Shown in pieces: positions 8,901-16,760 of a stretch of DNA of 64,000 nucleotides. The notes below the pieces were generated by a model. It was not told where the DNA came from and did no database searches. It saw only the letters and a list, made by a program, of their open reading frames with translations. The stretch covers positions 1 through 64,000 of the forward strand of contig CANMZT010000007.1 of NCBI GenBank assembly GCA_947502405.1. Direction: 5' to 3'. Each line of letters begins with the position of its first letter. The first letter of the stretch is position 1. Origin of the DNA: an uncultured Algibacter sp. Lineage in GTDB: Bacteria > Bacteroidota > Bacteroidia > Flavobacteriales > Flavobacteriaceae. A program made the position numbers and the translations under genes.

Positions 8901-8933
8901 AAAAAAGCTGAAGTAATATACTTCAGCTTTTTT
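8901..8933 (-). terminator. Terminator after accA
   Basis: AAAAAAGCTGAAGTA and its exact complement flank a 3-nt loop, with a T-run on either strand. It lies 23 bp past the accA stop codon and ends the minus-strand accA transcript. Confidence 0.85.
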
Positions 8934-8955
8934 ATAAGTTGTTGTTTTAAAAGAC

Positions 8956-9909
8956 TTAACCTTTAAAAACACCCATATCTGCATATTTTTCCATACGCTG
9001 AGACACTAAATCTTTTGGTGATAAGTTTTTAAGTTCCTCATAATTTTTTACAATGGCATCACTCACAGATTTAAATGTTTTTTCTCTATCTCTGTGCGCA
9101 CCACCTAGAGGTTCTTTTATAATAGCGTCAACTAATTTTAGTTTTTTCATATCAGTTGCAGTAAGTTTCAAAGCTTCTGCAGCCTGCTCTTTATATTCCC
9201 AACTGCGCCATAGTATGGAAGAACAAGATTCGGGAGAGATAACTGAGTACCATGTATTTTCTAACATTAACACTCTATCTCCAACACCAATACCTAGTGC
9301 TCCACCTGATGCTCCTTCTCCAATTACAATAGTAATTACTGGAACTTTTAAGCGCGTCATCTCTAAAATATTTCTAGCAATTGCTTCACCTTGTCCACGC
9401 TCTTCAGCTTCTAAACCTGGATAAGCTCCTGGTGTATCTAAAAGCGTCACTACAGGGATACCAAATTTTTCTGCAGATTTCATTAAGCGCAAAGCTTTTC
9501 TGTAACCTTCAGGGTTTGCCATTCCGAAGTTTCTATACTGTCTAGTTTTAGTATTATATCCTTTTTGTTGACCAATAAACATAAAGCTTTGATCACCAAT
9601 TTTTCCTAAACCACCAATCATGGCTTTATCATCCTTAAAATTTCTATCTCCGTGTAATTCTAAAAAAGAATCACCACATATAGCTTTTATATGATCTAAG
9701 GTATATGGTCTGTCTGGATGACGCGACAATTGAACACGCTGCCAAGGTGTTAAATTTTTATATATATCTTTTTGAGTGACAGCTAACTTTTTTTCAATTT
9801 GCTTGCATGTTTCCGTTACATCAACATCACTTTCATCACCAATAACTTTACATTTTTGTAATTGATCTTCAAGTTCTTTTATTGGGAGTTCAAATTCTAA
9901 ATATTCCAT
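8956..9909 (-). CDS. accA: Acetyl-CoA carboxylase carboxyltransferase subunit alpha
   Basis: With AccD it transfers the carboxyl group from biotin to acetyl-CoA, making malonyl-CoA for fatty acid synthesis. At 317 residues it has the family length. It begins [14 protein letters not shown] and contains [12 protein letters not shown], the [14 protein letters not shown] segment and the oxyanion-type [15 protein letters not shown] loop. The product acts in the cytoplasm. A TATATTTG element sits upstream at 9948-9955 on the minus strand without a clear -33, so it may have its own promoter as well as read-through from tgt-lptF-DMT. Confidence 0.96.
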   Translation of the reverse strand: MEYLEFELPIKELEDQLQKCKVIGDESDVDVTETCKQIEKKLAVTQKDIYKNLTPWQRVQLSRHPDRPYTLDHIKAICGDSFLELHGDRNFKDDKAMIGGLGKIGDQSFMFIGQQKGYNTKTRQYRNFGMANPEGYRKALRLMKSAEKFGIPVVTLLDTPGAYPGLEAEERGQGEAIARNILEMTRLKVPVITIVIGEGASGGALGIGVGDRVLMLENTWYSVISPESCSSILWRSWEYKEQAAEALKLTATDMKKLKLVDAIIKEPLGGAHRDREKTFKSVSDAIVKNYEELKNLSPKDLVSQRMEKYADMGVFKG

Positions 9910-9978
9910 AAGAATTTTTGTTTTGGCTATTAGCTTTAGTTAGGTAACAAATATAAAAACTTTAATTTTGATAGAGAA

Positions 9979-10875
9979 CTATGTACCTCTTCTTTTTGAT
10001 TTTCTACTATTCTTAATAATAGCGTTTAAAAAGACTACACTTATAATTATAATAGCTCCGTAATAGAAAGATTTACTCATTTTTTCCTTATCTGGAAACA
10101 GTATTATCGCCATAATTATACCATAAATAGGCTCTAAGTTATAAGTTAATACCACAGTATAAGGACTTACAGTTTTCATAATATAAACAGATGCAATAAA
10201 TGCATAGGCGGTACAAATAGATGCTAGTAAAAACAGGTATCCAAAATCAGAAAGGCTTAAATAGAAAAAATCTCTTGAAAATCCTTCTCCAAAAAGCATT
10301 ATATAAACCGATATAAAAAGTACACCGCTCAAAAATTCGTAAAATGAAATAACTGTAGCCGTTTGTTTTTTTAAAAAACTTCCGTTAAGCACTGCGAATA
10401 AAGATGACAAAAATGCAGATAAAATCCCTAGAATTATTCCTGTAAGATATTTTATTTCACTTTGTGTAATAATAAAAACTCCAGCTATAACAATAACACC
10501 AAAGAGTATTTCGTACCAAATTATTGATCGTTTATAAATTATAGGCTCAATTAAAGATGCAAAAAAAGCCCCTGTTGAAAACATAGCTAATGCTATGGAA
10601 ATATTTGCTTCTTTAATAGAACCAAAGAATGTTATCCAATGTAATGCAATGATAATACCAGCAACAGAAAGTCTTAGAAATGATTTTAGGTTTATCTTAA
10701 GTTTAACTTTTGCTGTTTTAATGTATATGAGCATTAAACCCAACGCTATTAACATTCTGTACCAAACCAAAGGAATAGCATTTATAGTAATAAGTTCTCC
10801 TAAAATAGCAGTAAATCCAGCTATAAAAACTAAAAAATGTAAATGAAGATAGTCTTTAAAATTAGCGTTTGGCAT
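9979..10875 (-). CDS. DMT (EamA) family transporter
   Basis: An integral inner-membrane protein of 298 residues with about ten hydrophobic helices arranged as two EamA repeats, as in drug/metabolite exporters such as RhaT or YdcZ relatives. The substrate is not predictable. The gene overlaps the end of the LptF/G-type permease by 14 bp, so the two are translationally coupled. A basic tail (KNSRKSKRR) follows the last helix on the cytoplasmic side. Confidence 0.87.
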   Translation of the reverse strand: MPNANFKDYLHLHFLVFIAGFTAILGELITINAIPLVWYRMLIALGLMLIYIKTAKVKLKINLKSFLRLSVAGIIIALHWITFFGSIKEANISIALAMFSTGAFFASLIEPIIYKRSIIWYEILFGVIVIAGVFIITQSEIKYLTGIILGILSAFLSSLFAVLNGSFLKKQTATVISFYEFLSGVLFISVYIMLFGEGFSRDFFYLSLSDFGYLFLLASICTAYAFIASVYIMKTVSPYTVVLTYNLEPIYGIIMAIILFPDKEKMSKSFYYGAIIIISVVFLNAIIKNSRKSKRRGT

Positions 10876-11938
10876 TATACAGCATATATCCTGCTAAAAT
10901 ACCAAAAATGATATTAGGAAACCAAACAGCTATTATGGGGTTAAAATCGGATTGTTCAGCCATAACGCCAAAAATCTTATCAAAGAAAACAAATATCATA
11001 GCGATACAAATACCAATTGCTAAATTAACACCCATGCCTCCTCGCCTCTTTTTTGAAGATACTGCCACAGCAATAATAGTTAAGATGAATACAGATACTG
11101 GCAAACTCCATTTTCTATATAAGACCAATTTAAAACGCCCCACATTTGACGAGCCTCTTGCCTCTTCTTTAGCAATAAACTCCTTAAGCTCTCCATACAT
11201 TTTTGTTTCAGCAGCATAAATTACTGGAATTAAATCATCCACATCAAAATCAAAAAGGGTGTCTTTTCTTCTGATGATTTCTAATTTATCTTCATGCTCA
11301 CCAATATCTCTTTTTACATAGTTTATTAATCTATATATTGTATCCTTAGGTATGTATCTAATATTGTTCGCTGTAATTTTATACTTAAGTTTATTGTCTT
11401 CAAAATGCTCTAAGGTGAAGTTATTTCCTGAGTTATTTTTAACATCAAAGTTACTTACGAAAATGATTTCATTATCATTAATCTGTCTAAAGACATTGGT
11501 ATTTTGAACAGCACTTTTCCCTCTTCTAAAATACTTATAGCTAAAGTCGTTAAAACCTTCACTTGCCTTTGGCGCTAAAAAAAGCCCTAAAATAATTGAA
11601 AAAATAGCCACAATTCCAGCACCAATTAAATAAGGTCTTAAAAAACGTGTAAATGAAACTCCAGAACTTAAAAAAGCAATAACCTCTGTATTATTTGCTA
11701 ATTTAGATGTAAACCAAATTACTGATAGAAATAAAAATAAAGGAAATAGTAAATGTGCAAAGTATATTGTAAAATCTAAAAAATAAAGCAAAACTTCATT
11801 TAACGGCACTTCATTTTCAAGGATTTTACCAATTTTTTCAGCAAGATGTACCGTTATACCAATAGGAATAAACAAAAGTAACATCATGAAAAATGTAAAC
11901 AAATAACGTTTTAATATGTACCAATCTAGAATCTTCAT
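10862..11938 (-). CDS. LptF/LptG (YjgP/YjgQ) family permease
   Basis: A transmembrane subunit of the LptBFGC exporter, which extracts lipopolysaccharide from the inner membrane. At 358 residues it has the expected plan: helices near residues 12-32, 53-77 and 98-120, a long periplasmic domain, then three helices from about 270 on. It begins MKILDWYILKRYLFTFFMM, typical of the family. It cannot be decided from sequence whether it plays the LptF or LptG part. It starts 10 bp after tgt and overlaps the DMT gene. Confidence 0.9.
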   Translation of the reverse strand: MKILDWYILKRYLFTFFMMLLLFIPIGITVHLAEKIGKILENEVPLNEVLLYFLDFTIYFAHLLFPLFLFLSVIWFTSKLANNTEVIAFLSSGVSFTRFLRPYLIGAGIVAIFSIILGLFLAPKASEGFNDFSYKYFRRGKSAVQNTNVFRQINDNEIIFVSNFDVKNNSGNNFTLEHFEDNKLKYKITANNIRYIPKDTIYRLINYVKRDIGEHEDKLEIIRRKDTLFDFDVDDLIPVIYAAETKMYGELKEFIAKEEARGSSNVGRFKLVLYRKWSLPVSVFILTIIAVAVSSKKRRGGMGVNLAIGICIAMIFVFFDKIFGVMAEQSDFNPIIAVWFPNIIFGILAGYMLYNAKR

Positions 11939-11947
11939 TAATAAGGT

Positions 11948-13078
11948 CTACAAGCGATTATTCATTTGTTTTACCATCTTGTCTTTCCATGATTTAAAAT
12001 CTCCTGCTAATATATGTTTTCTTGCTTCTCTAACCAACCACAAATAAAACCCCAGATTATGTATGGTTGCAATTTGTTTACCTAGTAATTCATTAACTGT
12101 AAATAAATGCCTTAAATAAGCTTTACTATACTCTGTATCTACAAACGTAATCCCCATATCATCAATAGGCGAAAAATCATCAGCCCATTTCAAATTCTTG
12201 ATATTTATAGTACCATGAGCTGTAAATAACATTCCGTTTCTTGCATTTCTGGTTGGCATTACACAATCAAACATATCTACACCTAACGCAATATTTTCTA
12301 AAATATTGATTGGCGTACCAACTCCCATCAAATATCTTGGTTTATCCTCAGGCAAAATTGAGCAAACCACATCTGTCATGGCATACATTTCTTCTGCTGG
12401 CTCACCAACTGATAATCCTCCAATGGCATTACCAACAGCTCCTGCATTGGCAATATACTCTGCCGATTGTTTTCTTAAATCTTTATAAGTGCTTCCTTGA
12501 ACTATCGGGAAGAAAGCTTGATTATAATTGTATTTTAATGGTGTTTTTTCAAGATGATTTATACATCTATCTAGCCAACGGTGCGTCATGTGCATTGAGC
12601 GCTTTGCGTAGTTGTAATCACATGGGTACGGTGTACACTCATCAAATGCCATAATAATATCAGCTCCAATTGTACGCTGAATTTCCATCACATTTTCCGG
12701 CGTAAATGTATGGTAACTGCCATCAATATGTGATTTAAATTTTACACCTTCCTCTTTAATCTTTCTATTTGCAGACAACGAATACACTTGATATCCACCA
12801 GAATCAGTCAAAATATTTCTATCCCAATTCATAAATTTATGAAGGCCTCCTGCTTTTTCTAAAATATGGGTTTGCGGGCGTAAGTATAAATGATAAGTGT
12901 TTCCAAGAATTATATCTGGATTAATATCATCTTTTAATTCGCGCTGATGCACACCTTTTACAGTAGCAACAGTACCAACTGGCATAAATATAGGAGTTTC
13001 TATAACACCATGATCTGTAGTTATTTTTCCTGCTCTAGCTTTACTTTGAGCATCTTTGGATTGCAGTTCAAATTTCAT
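11948..13078 (-). CDS. tgt: tRNA-guanine transglycosylase (zinc cysteines absent)
   Basis: Exchanges guanine 34 of GUN-anticodon tRNAs for the queuine precursor preQ1. At 376 residues it has the TIM-barrel markers DSGGYQVYSL, GGLSVGEP and CVMPTRNARNG. The C-terminal zinc site normally holds CxCxxC before the YSKAYLRHL helix. Here the aligned bases encode GITFVD, with no Cys, although the later His (TIHNL) is kept. The ATG at 13078 starts MKFELQSKDAQSKARAG. The longer reading to 13237 adds a hydrophobic stretch of 53 residues that crosses the promoter region (TATCTTTG near 13098-13105), so it is rejected. Confidence 0.94.
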   Translation of the reverse strand: MKFELQSKDAQSKARAGKITTDHGVIETPIFMPVGTVATVKGVHQRELKDDINPDIILGNTYHLYLRPQTHILEKAGGLHKFMNWDRNILTDSGGYQVYSLSANRKIKEEGVKFKSHIDGSYHTFTPENVMEIQRTIGADIIMAFDECTPYPCDYNYAKRSMHMTHRWLDRCINHLEKTPLKYNYNQAFFPIVQGSTYKDLRKQSAEYIANAGAVGNAIGGLSVGEPAEEMYAMTDVVCSILPEDKPRYLMGVGTPINILENIALGVDMFDCVMPTRNARNGMLFTAHGTINIKNLKWADDFSPIDDMGITFVDTEYSKAYLRHLFTVNELLGKQIATIHNLGFYLWLVREARKHILAGDFKSWKDKMVKQMNNRL

Positions 13079-13128
13079 TTTTTTACCAGTATAAGCGACA
13101 AAGATAAATAACTGAAAAATGAAAATGA

Positions 13129-13157
13129 TTGTAATGAAAAGAAATAATTTATGTTTG
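13129..13157 (+). promoter_or_regulatory. Promoter of the barrel-protein gene
   Basis: TTG at 13129-13131, an 18-bp spacer and TATGTTTG at 13150-13157. It stands back to back with a minus-strand TATCTTTG for tgt, so 13079-13157 is a divergent promoter region. Confidence 0.5.
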
Positions 13158-13202
13158 GCAACGTTTTTGATAATGTTAATGAAATCTAAAAAAACGAACA
13201 TT

Positions 13203-13838
13203 ATGAAAAGTTTACAAAAATTTCGAAAAGCCACCAAAAACTTCAGAAATCATAGTAAAAATGTATTTTTTACATTACTAATTGCTATGGCTATTCCTGC
13301 AGCAAGTTTTGCTCAAACAGCTCAAGGTTTAGGTATAAAAGCAGGGCTAAATTATAATGCAAATGGTGATTATTTTGAATCTATTAACGCTAATGCGCAG
13401 AACCCAGACAGAAACGTTGGGTATCACATCGGGTTATTCGGTAAGATTGGAAACAAGGTGTATTTTAGACCAGAAGTTGTTTATACAAGCACTAAGAGTG
13501 ATTACAATAATGATAGTTTTGAAATGCAAAAACTTGATGCGCCTCTTATGGTTGGTGTTAAAGTACTAGGGCCAATTAGTGTATTTGGAGGTCCGTCATT
13601 ACAGTACATATTAGATACTGAATTTGATGGAATTGCTATTGATGATGTGCAAGATGACTTTTCTGTTGGGCTAAACTTTGGTATAGGGCTTAACTTTAAG
13701 AAACTTGGAATTGATTTACGATATGAGCGTGGTTTTAGTGATAATGAAGCAACATTTTTAGGAAACAATGGTATTAACACAAATAGGCTTGATACTAGGC
13801 CAAATCAGTTAATATTAAGTTTGTCATTATTACTTTAA
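13203..13838 (+). CDS. Outer-membrane beta-barrel protein (PorT-like)
   Basis: A 211-residue exported protein. After a basic N-region (MKSLQKFRKATKNFRNHSK) comes a hydrophobic core ending in AASFAQ, a signal peptidase site around residue 38. The rest alternates polar and hydrophobic residues in short strands (GIKAGLNYNA, VYFRPEVVYTST, FSVGLNFGIGLNFKK) and ends in LILSLSLLL, as in barrels of the outer-membrane beta-barrel family found in Bacteroidota. The role is unknown. The ATG at 13203 is preferred over upstream readings because it immediately precedes the signal peptide and the promoter lies at 13129-13157. Confidence 0.8.
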   Translation: MKSLQKFRKATKNFRNHSKNVFFTLLIAMAIPAASFAQTAQGLGIKAGLNYNANGDYFESINANAQNPDRNVGYHIGLFGKIGNKVYFRPEVVYTSTKSDYNNDSFEMQKLDAPLMVGVKVLGPISVFGGPSLQYILDTEFDGIAIDDVQDDFSVGLNFGIGLNFKKLGIDLRYERGFSDNEATFLGNNGINTNRLDTRPNQLILSLSLLL

Positions 13839-13854
13839 CCTATGAATTTATAAA

Positions 13855-13888
13855 ACAAAAAACCTCGCAAATGCGAGGTTTTTTGTTT
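13855..13888. terminator. Bidirectional terminator
   Basis: The stem AAAAAACCTCGC/GCGAGGTTTTTT has a 4-nt loop and T-runs in both directions. It serves the barrel-protein gene on the plus strand and the convergent FKBP gene on the minus strand. Confidence 0.9.
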
Positions 13889-13913
13889 CCATATATATTG
13901 TAAACTATATTTC

Positions 13914-14900
13914 TTATTTTGACTTGGTTTCTTCACTATCCAAATAATTAGGAATTCCATTGGCTCCAATATCATTAGTTGGATCTCCATCTTTATTTAA
14001 ATCTTCATTGATAGTGAGTATACCATCACCGTCATCATCATTATCAAGAAAATTTGGATTTAAATTTCCATCGGTATCAATTACTACTAATTTCTCATGG
14101 GTGTCTACTAAGTCATTATTAGCATTTACACCTACTTCTAAGTAGGATGGCACTCCGTCATTATCATGATCTTTTTCATAATATTGAAGCAGTTCAAACT
14201 TAAATATTAATGGAGAATACTGGCTAATTATACCTCTAACTTCACTAAAATAAGCTAATCCTGAAGGTAAAAACATTACACCCATTCCTGGATTTGTGTA
14301 ATCTACTGTTCCATCTGGTTTAACATCATTAGGACCAAGGTCATCAGCAACATTAAAATTAGGGAAAACATTTAACCAACCTTGTATAACTCCAGGTATA
14401 CCTCTTGGTCCAATTAATCCAAAAGTTTCGGGAGATTCTAGGTTAGTATCAAAAACTTGACCATCAAGTAAAAAACCTTCATATAATACGCGAATATCAT
14501 CAGTAAATCTTGGTGATCCTTCACCTCCACCTTGTCTTAATTTTAAGATATAATATTTATAATCAGTCTCTCTAAAAACAACCTCCTTTTTCTCTAAAAT
14601 ACTGTTTGGTTGCTCCAATAAATCGCCTAGTATAGTATAACCGTCTGGCGCTTCAGTAACACCTTCTTGAAGTTTAGTAATAACTAAATCTTTAACTCTT
14701 GCATCTGGATTGTTTTCAAAATATGATGAGTTGAAATAATGTCTTCCCAAATAATCTAATAACAACGAATCATCTTCAACTTGCTGTTCAGCTCTGTCCC
14801 TTGTATTCAAAGTAGCAGGACCATTGTCATCATCATTATTACATGCTAAAAAGAATAAAACAAAACTCAATGTAAAAATTCCTATTTTTCTTAAACTCAT
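13914..14900 (-). CDS. FKBP-type prolyl isomerase lipoprotein with Asp-rich tail
   Basis: A 328-residue lipoprotein with the lipobox FFLAC at about residues 16-20. The Asn/Asp run after the Cys is of a kind often seen on flavobacterial surface lipoproteins. The middle carries an FKBP-like domain (VLYEGFLLDGQVFDTN, then VIQGWLNVF and FLPSGLAYF, about 130-225). The C-terminal 80 residues are Asp/Asn-rich and repeat the form DxDGDG (DHDNDGVPSYLEV, DTDGNLNPNFLDNDDDGDG), like calcium-binding thrombospondin type 3 repeats. It probably assists folding in the periplasm or at the outer membrane. The fusion to a Ca-binding tail is unusual. Confidence 0.85.
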   Translation of the reverse strand: MSLRKIGIFTLSFVLFFLACNNDDDNGPATLNTRDRAEQQVEDDSLLLDYLGRHYFNSSYFENNPDARVKDLVITKLQEGVTEAPDGYTILGDLLEQPNSILEKKEVVFRETDYKYYILKLRQGGGEGSPRFTDDIRVLYEGFLLDGQVFDTNLESPETFGLIGPRGIPGVIQGWLNVFPNFNVADDLGPNDVKPDGTVDYTNPGMGVMFLPSGLAYFSEVRGIISQYSPLIFKFELLQYYEKDHDNDGVPSYLEVGVNANNDLVDTHEKLVVIDTDGNLNPNFLDNDDDGDGILTINEDLNKDGDPTNDIGANGIPNYLDSEETKSK

Positions 14901-14983
14901 TATTGCTTATTTTTGAGGCTGCAAGATACAATTTTAATATATTCTTGCACAACAATATTAACGCCCTTTAACACAATAATTGT

Positions 14984-15355
14984 ATGCGTGTAGACAAATT
15001 TTTATGGTGCATTAGATATTACAAAACAAGAACTATAGCAACTACTGCATGTAAAAAGGGGCAAGTAAAAGTTAATGAAGATGTAGTAAAACCTAGTAGA
15101 GAAGTTTACCCGCAAGATATTATAGAAATTAGAAAAGATCAGATAAACTATAAATTAAGAGTTAATGACACTCCTAAAAGTAGAGTTGGTGCTAAATTAG
15201 TTGATATTTACAGAACAGATTTAACACCAAAAGAACAGTTTGAAGCTAAAGAACTCTTAAAATACTCAAAAGATTATTACAGAAAGAAAGGTGCTGGCAG
15301 ACCTACAAAAAAAGATAGACGAGATATTGACGATTTTACAAATGAAAATGAGTAA
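14984..15355 (+). CDS. S4-domain RNA-binding protein (Hsp15-like)
   Basis: A cytoplasmic 123-residue protein. It begins MRVDKFLWCIRYYKTRT, the S4 RNA-binding fold of the Hsp15/HslR family, which binds free 50S subunits carrying nascent chains and helps recycle them. The motif KGQVKVNEDVVKPS is the S4 turn. A basic, Lys-rich C-terminus (RKKGAGRPTKKDRRD) would add RNA contacts. It is followed 29 bp later by a PRTase gene on the same strand. Confidence 0.87.
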   Translation: MRVDKFLWCIRYYKTRTIATTACKKGQVKVNEDVVKPSREVYPQDIIEIRKDQINYKLRVNDTPKSRVGAKLVDIYRTDLTPKEQFEAKELLKYSKDYYRKKGAGRPTKKDRRDIDDFTNENE

Positions 15356-15384
15356 TTTTATATTTTAATTTACAAAGACTGACT

Positions 15385-15888
15385 ATGACCGTTAAGAATA
15401 ATGTAATCCTGAATCATAAAGAAATCAATCATAAAATAAGACGTATTGCATTTCAGATTTATGAAACTAATGTTGATGAAAAAGAAGTGATTTTAGCTGG
15501 GATCGATAAAAATGGTTACATATTTGCAAAAAAACTAAAAACTATTCTTCAAAAAATATCAGACATTAACCCCATACTTTGTAAAGTTAGTGTAGATAAA
15601 AAGCAACCATGGCAAGATATAAAAACATCCATTTCTCCTGAAGACTATAAAGGCAAATCAGTAGTATTGGTTGATGATGTTTTAAATTCTGGGACTACTC
15701 TAATATATGGCGTAAAGCATTTTTTGAATGTGCCTTTGAAGCAGTTTAAAACTGCTGTTTTAGTTAATAGAAATCATAAAAAGTACCCTGTTAAAGCAGA
15801 TTTTAAAGGCATATCCCTTTCTACTTCTTTACATGAACATGTTGAAGTGGTTTTAGAAGGAAAAAATTACGAAGTGGTTTTAGAATAG
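15385..15888 (+). CDS. Phosphoribosyltransferase-like protein (PyrR-type)
   Basis: A 167-residue type I phosphoribosyltransferase. The PRPP-binding loop VVLVDDVLNSGTTL lies near residues 92-105. The fold otherwise resembles PyrR or hypoxanthine PRTase, but the nucleobase pocket cannot be read. PyrR in Bacillus also controls pyrimidine genes; no such target RNA is seen here. The 3' end overlaps the convergent aroK by 9 bp. Confidence 0.8.
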   Translation: MTVKNNVILNHKEINHKIRRIAFQIYETNVDEKEVILAGIDKNGYIFAKKLKTILQKISDINPILCKVSVDKKQPWQDIKTSISPEDYKGKSVVLVDDVLNSGTTLIYGVKHFLNVPLKQFKTAVLVNRNHKKYPVKADFKGISLSTSLHEHVEVVLEGKNYEVVLE

Positions 15889-16401
15889 TTTTAGCACAAT
15901 ATCTTCTACAACCTCATCCTTAGTAATATCATCAATCGATACTTTTATCTCAGCTTGGTTATAAAACTGAACACGCTCAAATAAATGCTTACCAACAAAC
16001 TCTGTCATTTCCTCAATAGTTTCAATGTGTGCTATTAGAGGTCTTTTTGCTTTTTTTCTCAATAACTTATTTGCAAGTGTTGCGAGTGAAGCTTTTAAAT
16101 ATATACTCTTTACTCCTTCAGCAGCTAGAATAACATCCATATTACCACTGTAACAAGGTGTGCCTCCACCAACGGATAATACTGTATTCTTCTCAGATTT
16201 TAATAATTGATTTAAATACAATGCCTCTTGTTTCCTAAAATATATCTCACCTTTGTTTTTAAACACATCAGTAACAGAAAGATGCTCTTTCTCTTCAATG
16301 TAATCGTCTAAATCAAGAAAACTATAGTTCAGTTTTTTTGCTAATTTCTTTCCAATCGAGGTCTTTCCAGACGCCATATACCCAATTAATACAATGATCA
16401 T
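15880..16401 (-). CDS. aroK: Shikimate kinase
   Basis: Phosphorylates shikimate at the 3-hydroxyl in the chorismate pathway to aromatic amino acids. At 173 residues it has the P-loop GYMASGKTSIG (7-17), the LDLDDYIEE segment that holds Mg2+ and shikimate, YFRKQE (the shikimate-binding Arg) and the GGGTPC loop near 79-84. A lid region RKKAKRPL follows. Cytoplasmic and monofunctional. Confidence 0.95.
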   Translation of the reverse strand: MIIVLIGYMASGKTSIGKKLAKKLNYSFLDLDDYIEEKEHLSVTDVFKNKGEIYFRKQEALYLNQLLKSEKNTVLSVGGGTPCYSGNMDVILAAEGVKSIYLKASLATLANKLLRKKAKRPLIAHIETIEEMTEFVGKHLFERVQFYNQAEIKVSIDDITKDEVVEDIVLKLF

Positions 16402-16477
16402 TTTGTTGCTATAAATTGATTATTAAAAACATACGTATTTGAAGCGCAAAAAAACAAAAATTTCTTCAAAAAAAGTA

Positions 16478-16507
16478 TTGTTTTATTAATTAAACATTTT
16501 ATATTTG
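16478..16507 (+). promoter_or_regulatory. tRNA-Lys promoter
   Basis: TTG at 16478-16480, a 19-bp spacer and TATATTTG at 16500-16507. This is an excellent match to the Bacteroidota promoter. The tRNA begins 36 bp downstream. Confidence 0.75.
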
Positions 16508-16543
16508 CACCCGCTAACAGCAATATGTTAGTATTTAAATTAT

Positions 16544-16616
16544 GACCTGGTAGCTCAGTTGGTAGAGCATCTCCCTTTTAAGGAGAGGGTCCTGGGTTCG
16601 AGCCCCAGCCCGGTCA
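16544..16616 (+). tRNA. tRNA-Lys (anticodon TTT)
   Basis: A 73-nt cloverleaf. The anticodon stem TCTCC/GGAGA holds the loop CTTTTAA, so the anticodon is TTT. The T-arm CTGGG-TTCGAGC-CCCAG is intact. The acceptor pairs GACC with GGTC and has one mismatch at the fifth pair. The CCA end is not encoded. Confidence 0.95.
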
Positions 16617-16617
16617 C

Positions 16618-16650
16618 AAAAAAAGTTAAGCTTATTGCTTAACTTTTTTT
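16618..16650 (+). terminator. Terminator between the tRNA genes
   Basis: AAAAAGTTAAGC and GCTTAACTTTTT form a stem around a short TTATT loop, followed by T's. It lies 2 bp after tRNA-Lys, so tRNA-Leu depends on read-through or on a promoter I cannot identify. Confidence 0.7.
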
Positions 16651-16671
16651 ATTTTAGCATACCTCAAAAAT

Positions 16672-16757
16672 GCACACGTGGCGGAATTGGTAGACGCGCT
16701 GGCTTGAGGGGCCAGTATCCGTTTTAGGATGTGGAAGTTCGAATCTTCTCGTGTGCA
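16672..16757 (+). tRNA. tRNA-Leu (anticodon GAG)
   Basis: An 86-nt class II tRNA with a long variable arm. The acceptor arms GCACACG/CGTGTGC pair perfectly. The anticodon stem CTGGC/GCCAG holds TTGAGGG, giving anticodon GAG. CCA is not encoded. It ends 3 bp before the stop codon of the convergent cytochrome gene. Confidence 0.96.
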
Positions 16758-16760
16758 CTT

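Noticed and set aside
13079-13237. N-terminal extension of tgt with a hydrophobic segment
   Set aside because: It overlaps the divergent promoter region and the barrel-protein gene start; TGT is a soluble cytoplasmic enzyme beginning MKFELQ here.
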